DNA of 5,748 bases from CAZVCJ01 sp964625745 (GTDB taxonomy: Bacteria > Chloroflexota > Anaerolineae > VGOG01): contig CAZVCJ010000233.1 in NCBI GenBank assembly GCA_964625745.1, forward strand, positions 1 to 5,748, written 5' to 3'. This document shows positions 5,559 through 5,748 of this stretch, in pieces. Position numbers and translations under genes: made by a program. Below the pieces are notes generated by a model. It ran no database searches. It saw only the letters and a program-made list of their open reading frames with translations, and was not told the DNA's origin. Position 1 is the stretch's first letter; each line of letters begins with the position of its first letter.

Positions 5559-5611
5559 GCATCGGCGTAAACAGCCGATGCTGGGCCAGCGCCGTCTGTT
5601 CACGACGGCGC
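5559..5611. repeat. Twin 8-bp hairpins with complementary 7-base loops
   Basis: Hairpin A: GCATCGGC (5559-5566) pairs with GCCGATGC (5574-5581), loop GTAAACA. Hairpin B: GCGCCGTC (5589-5596) pairs with GACGGCGC (5604-5611), loop TGTTCAC. Both have 8-bp perfect stems, 7-base loops and a 7-base linker. Read on the minus strand the loops become UGUUUAC and GUGAACA, which pair over all seven positions with one G-U; on the plus strand one A-C mismatch remains. The same 5558-5612 segment can also fold as one imperfect long hairpin centred on 5585. Hairpin B overlaps the last codons and stop of the minus-strand hsdS remnant. Confidence 0.7.
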
Positions 5612-5713
5612 GTCCAACTCCCCCCGAAATGCCCGCTGCAGCAGCGTTTGAAGCAGATGCTCCGCCTGGCGCTCGGCTTCGCGTTGCTGGGCGCGCAACC
5701 GCTCGAATTCAGG
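5600..5713 (-). pseudogene. hsdS: C-terminal remnant of a type I restriction specificity subunit (HsdS-like)
   Basis: On the minus strand, 36 codons from 5710 down to 5603 followed by TGA (5602-5600) read as a helical, charged segment ending LLQTLLQRAFRGELDAPS. The LLQ-LLQRAFRGEL ending is characteristic of HsdS C-termini (also seen on some type I/IIG methyltransferases), where a coiled coil such as RLRAQQREAERQAEHLL precedes it. HsdS selects the DNA target in type I restriction-modification complexes. Upstream in this frame there is a TGA at 5716-5714 and a TAG soon after, so the fragment has no start codon and no target-recognition domain here. The neighbouring minus-strand frame (about 5748 to 5713) reads RLADELSDRSDL, which could be the preceding helix, so a one-base frameshift rather than truncation is possible. 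Its composition and strand differ from the gene block to the left. Confidence 0.65.
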
Positions 5714-5728
5714 TCAGATCTATCTGAC
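5713..5728. repeat. 16-base palindrome at the edge of the hsdS remnant
   Basis: GTCAGAT (5713-5719) and ATCTGAC (5722-5728) are perfect inverted repeats around a two-base centre. The palindrome lies exactly where recognisable HsdS-like coding sequence ends and carries both in-frame stops that close that frame. It could be an insertion scar, the tip of a mobile element running out of the window, or a regulator site. The last 20 bases hold nothing more I can support. Confidence 0.5.
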
Positions 5729-5748
5729 AACTCATCAGCGAGTCTGCA

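Noticed and set aside
5331..5570. A 79-codon plus-strand frame overlapping the rlmD end and the CACGAA repeat
   Set aside because: It begins inside rlmD and its second half is a translation of the repeat (runs of T, R, K, H); no ribosome binding site or family resemblance.
5458..5611. CRISPR array
   Set aside because: Units are six bases with 9-10 base spacing and mirrored orientation, and there are no 25-40 base repeats with unique spacers.
5559..5611. Integron attC site
   Set aside because: The twin-hairpin symmetry is reminiscent, but no RYYYAAC/GTTRRRY core pair or unpaired extrahelical pattern is evident, and no cassette gene or integrase is present.
5425..5730. A 101-codon minus-strand frame across the repeat and the hsdS remnant
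   Set aside because: The convincing HsdS-like peptide is in a different minus-strand frame over the same bases, and the rest reads through the repeat.

Overview
The window looks like part of a bacterial chromosome with housekeeping genes all on the + strand, followed by a gene-poor right end of repeats, hairpins and a restriction-gene remnant. Codon use is G/C-leaning, ribosome binding sites are strong AGGAGG types, and the promoters look like sigma-70/SigA sites. The small hexameric glutamate dehydrogenase, the VapBC-type pair inside a housekeeping gene string and the CACGAA-rich inverted repeat suggest a Chloroflexota-like bacterium (Anaerolineae or relatives). That placement is an impression from protein style and repeats, not a demonstrated assignment.

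Layout. Positions 1-185 hold the last 60 codons of alanine dehydrogenase (ald). After 28 bases comes a toxin-antitoxin pair: a ribbon-helix-helix-like antitoxin (214-537) and a PIN-domain ribonuclease toxin (538-999) that abut exactly. Nine bases later gatB (1009-2442) starts at GTG, and its Shine-Dalgarno overlaps the toxin stop codon. No promoter or terminator is visible between ald and gatB, so these genes could be one transcript. The 211-base gap 2443-2653 carries a good promoter (2521-2548), a short leader and an intrinsic terminator (2600-2623) that lies before the next start codon, a layout typical of transcription attenuation. Glutamate dehydrogenase (2654-3913) follows. The 182-base gap 3914-4095 has a small hairpin, a very strong terminator hairpin (4018-4058), and a promoter whose -35 begins in the terminator's U-tract. 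That promoter's predicted start point falls on the first base of the next gene, an RlmD/TrmA-family 23S rRNA uridine methyltransferase (4096-5364), so its mRNA is probably leaderless.

Right end, 5365-5748. I see no intact gene. There are two competing hairpins (5385-5436), a CACGAA inverted repeat whose two arms share the same 9-10-9 spacing (5458-5550), two neighbouring 8-bp hairpins with mutually complementary 7-base loops (5559-5611), a minus-strand C-terminal remnant of a type I restriction specificity subunit (5600-5713), and a 16-base palindrome (5713-5728) where that remnant stops being recognisable.

Functional theme. Alanine dehydrogenase and glutamate dehydrogenase interconvert amino acids, 2-oxo acids and ammonia. 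GatB is the tRNA-binding part of the glutamine-dependent amidotransferase that makes Gln-tRNA and/or Asn-tRNA. The rRNA methyltransferase and a probable RNase toxin add translation-related functions. The most notable points are the probable attenuator before gdhA, the leaderless promoter with a 20-bp-period direct repeat before rlmD, and the loop-loop complementary hairpin pair at the right end.
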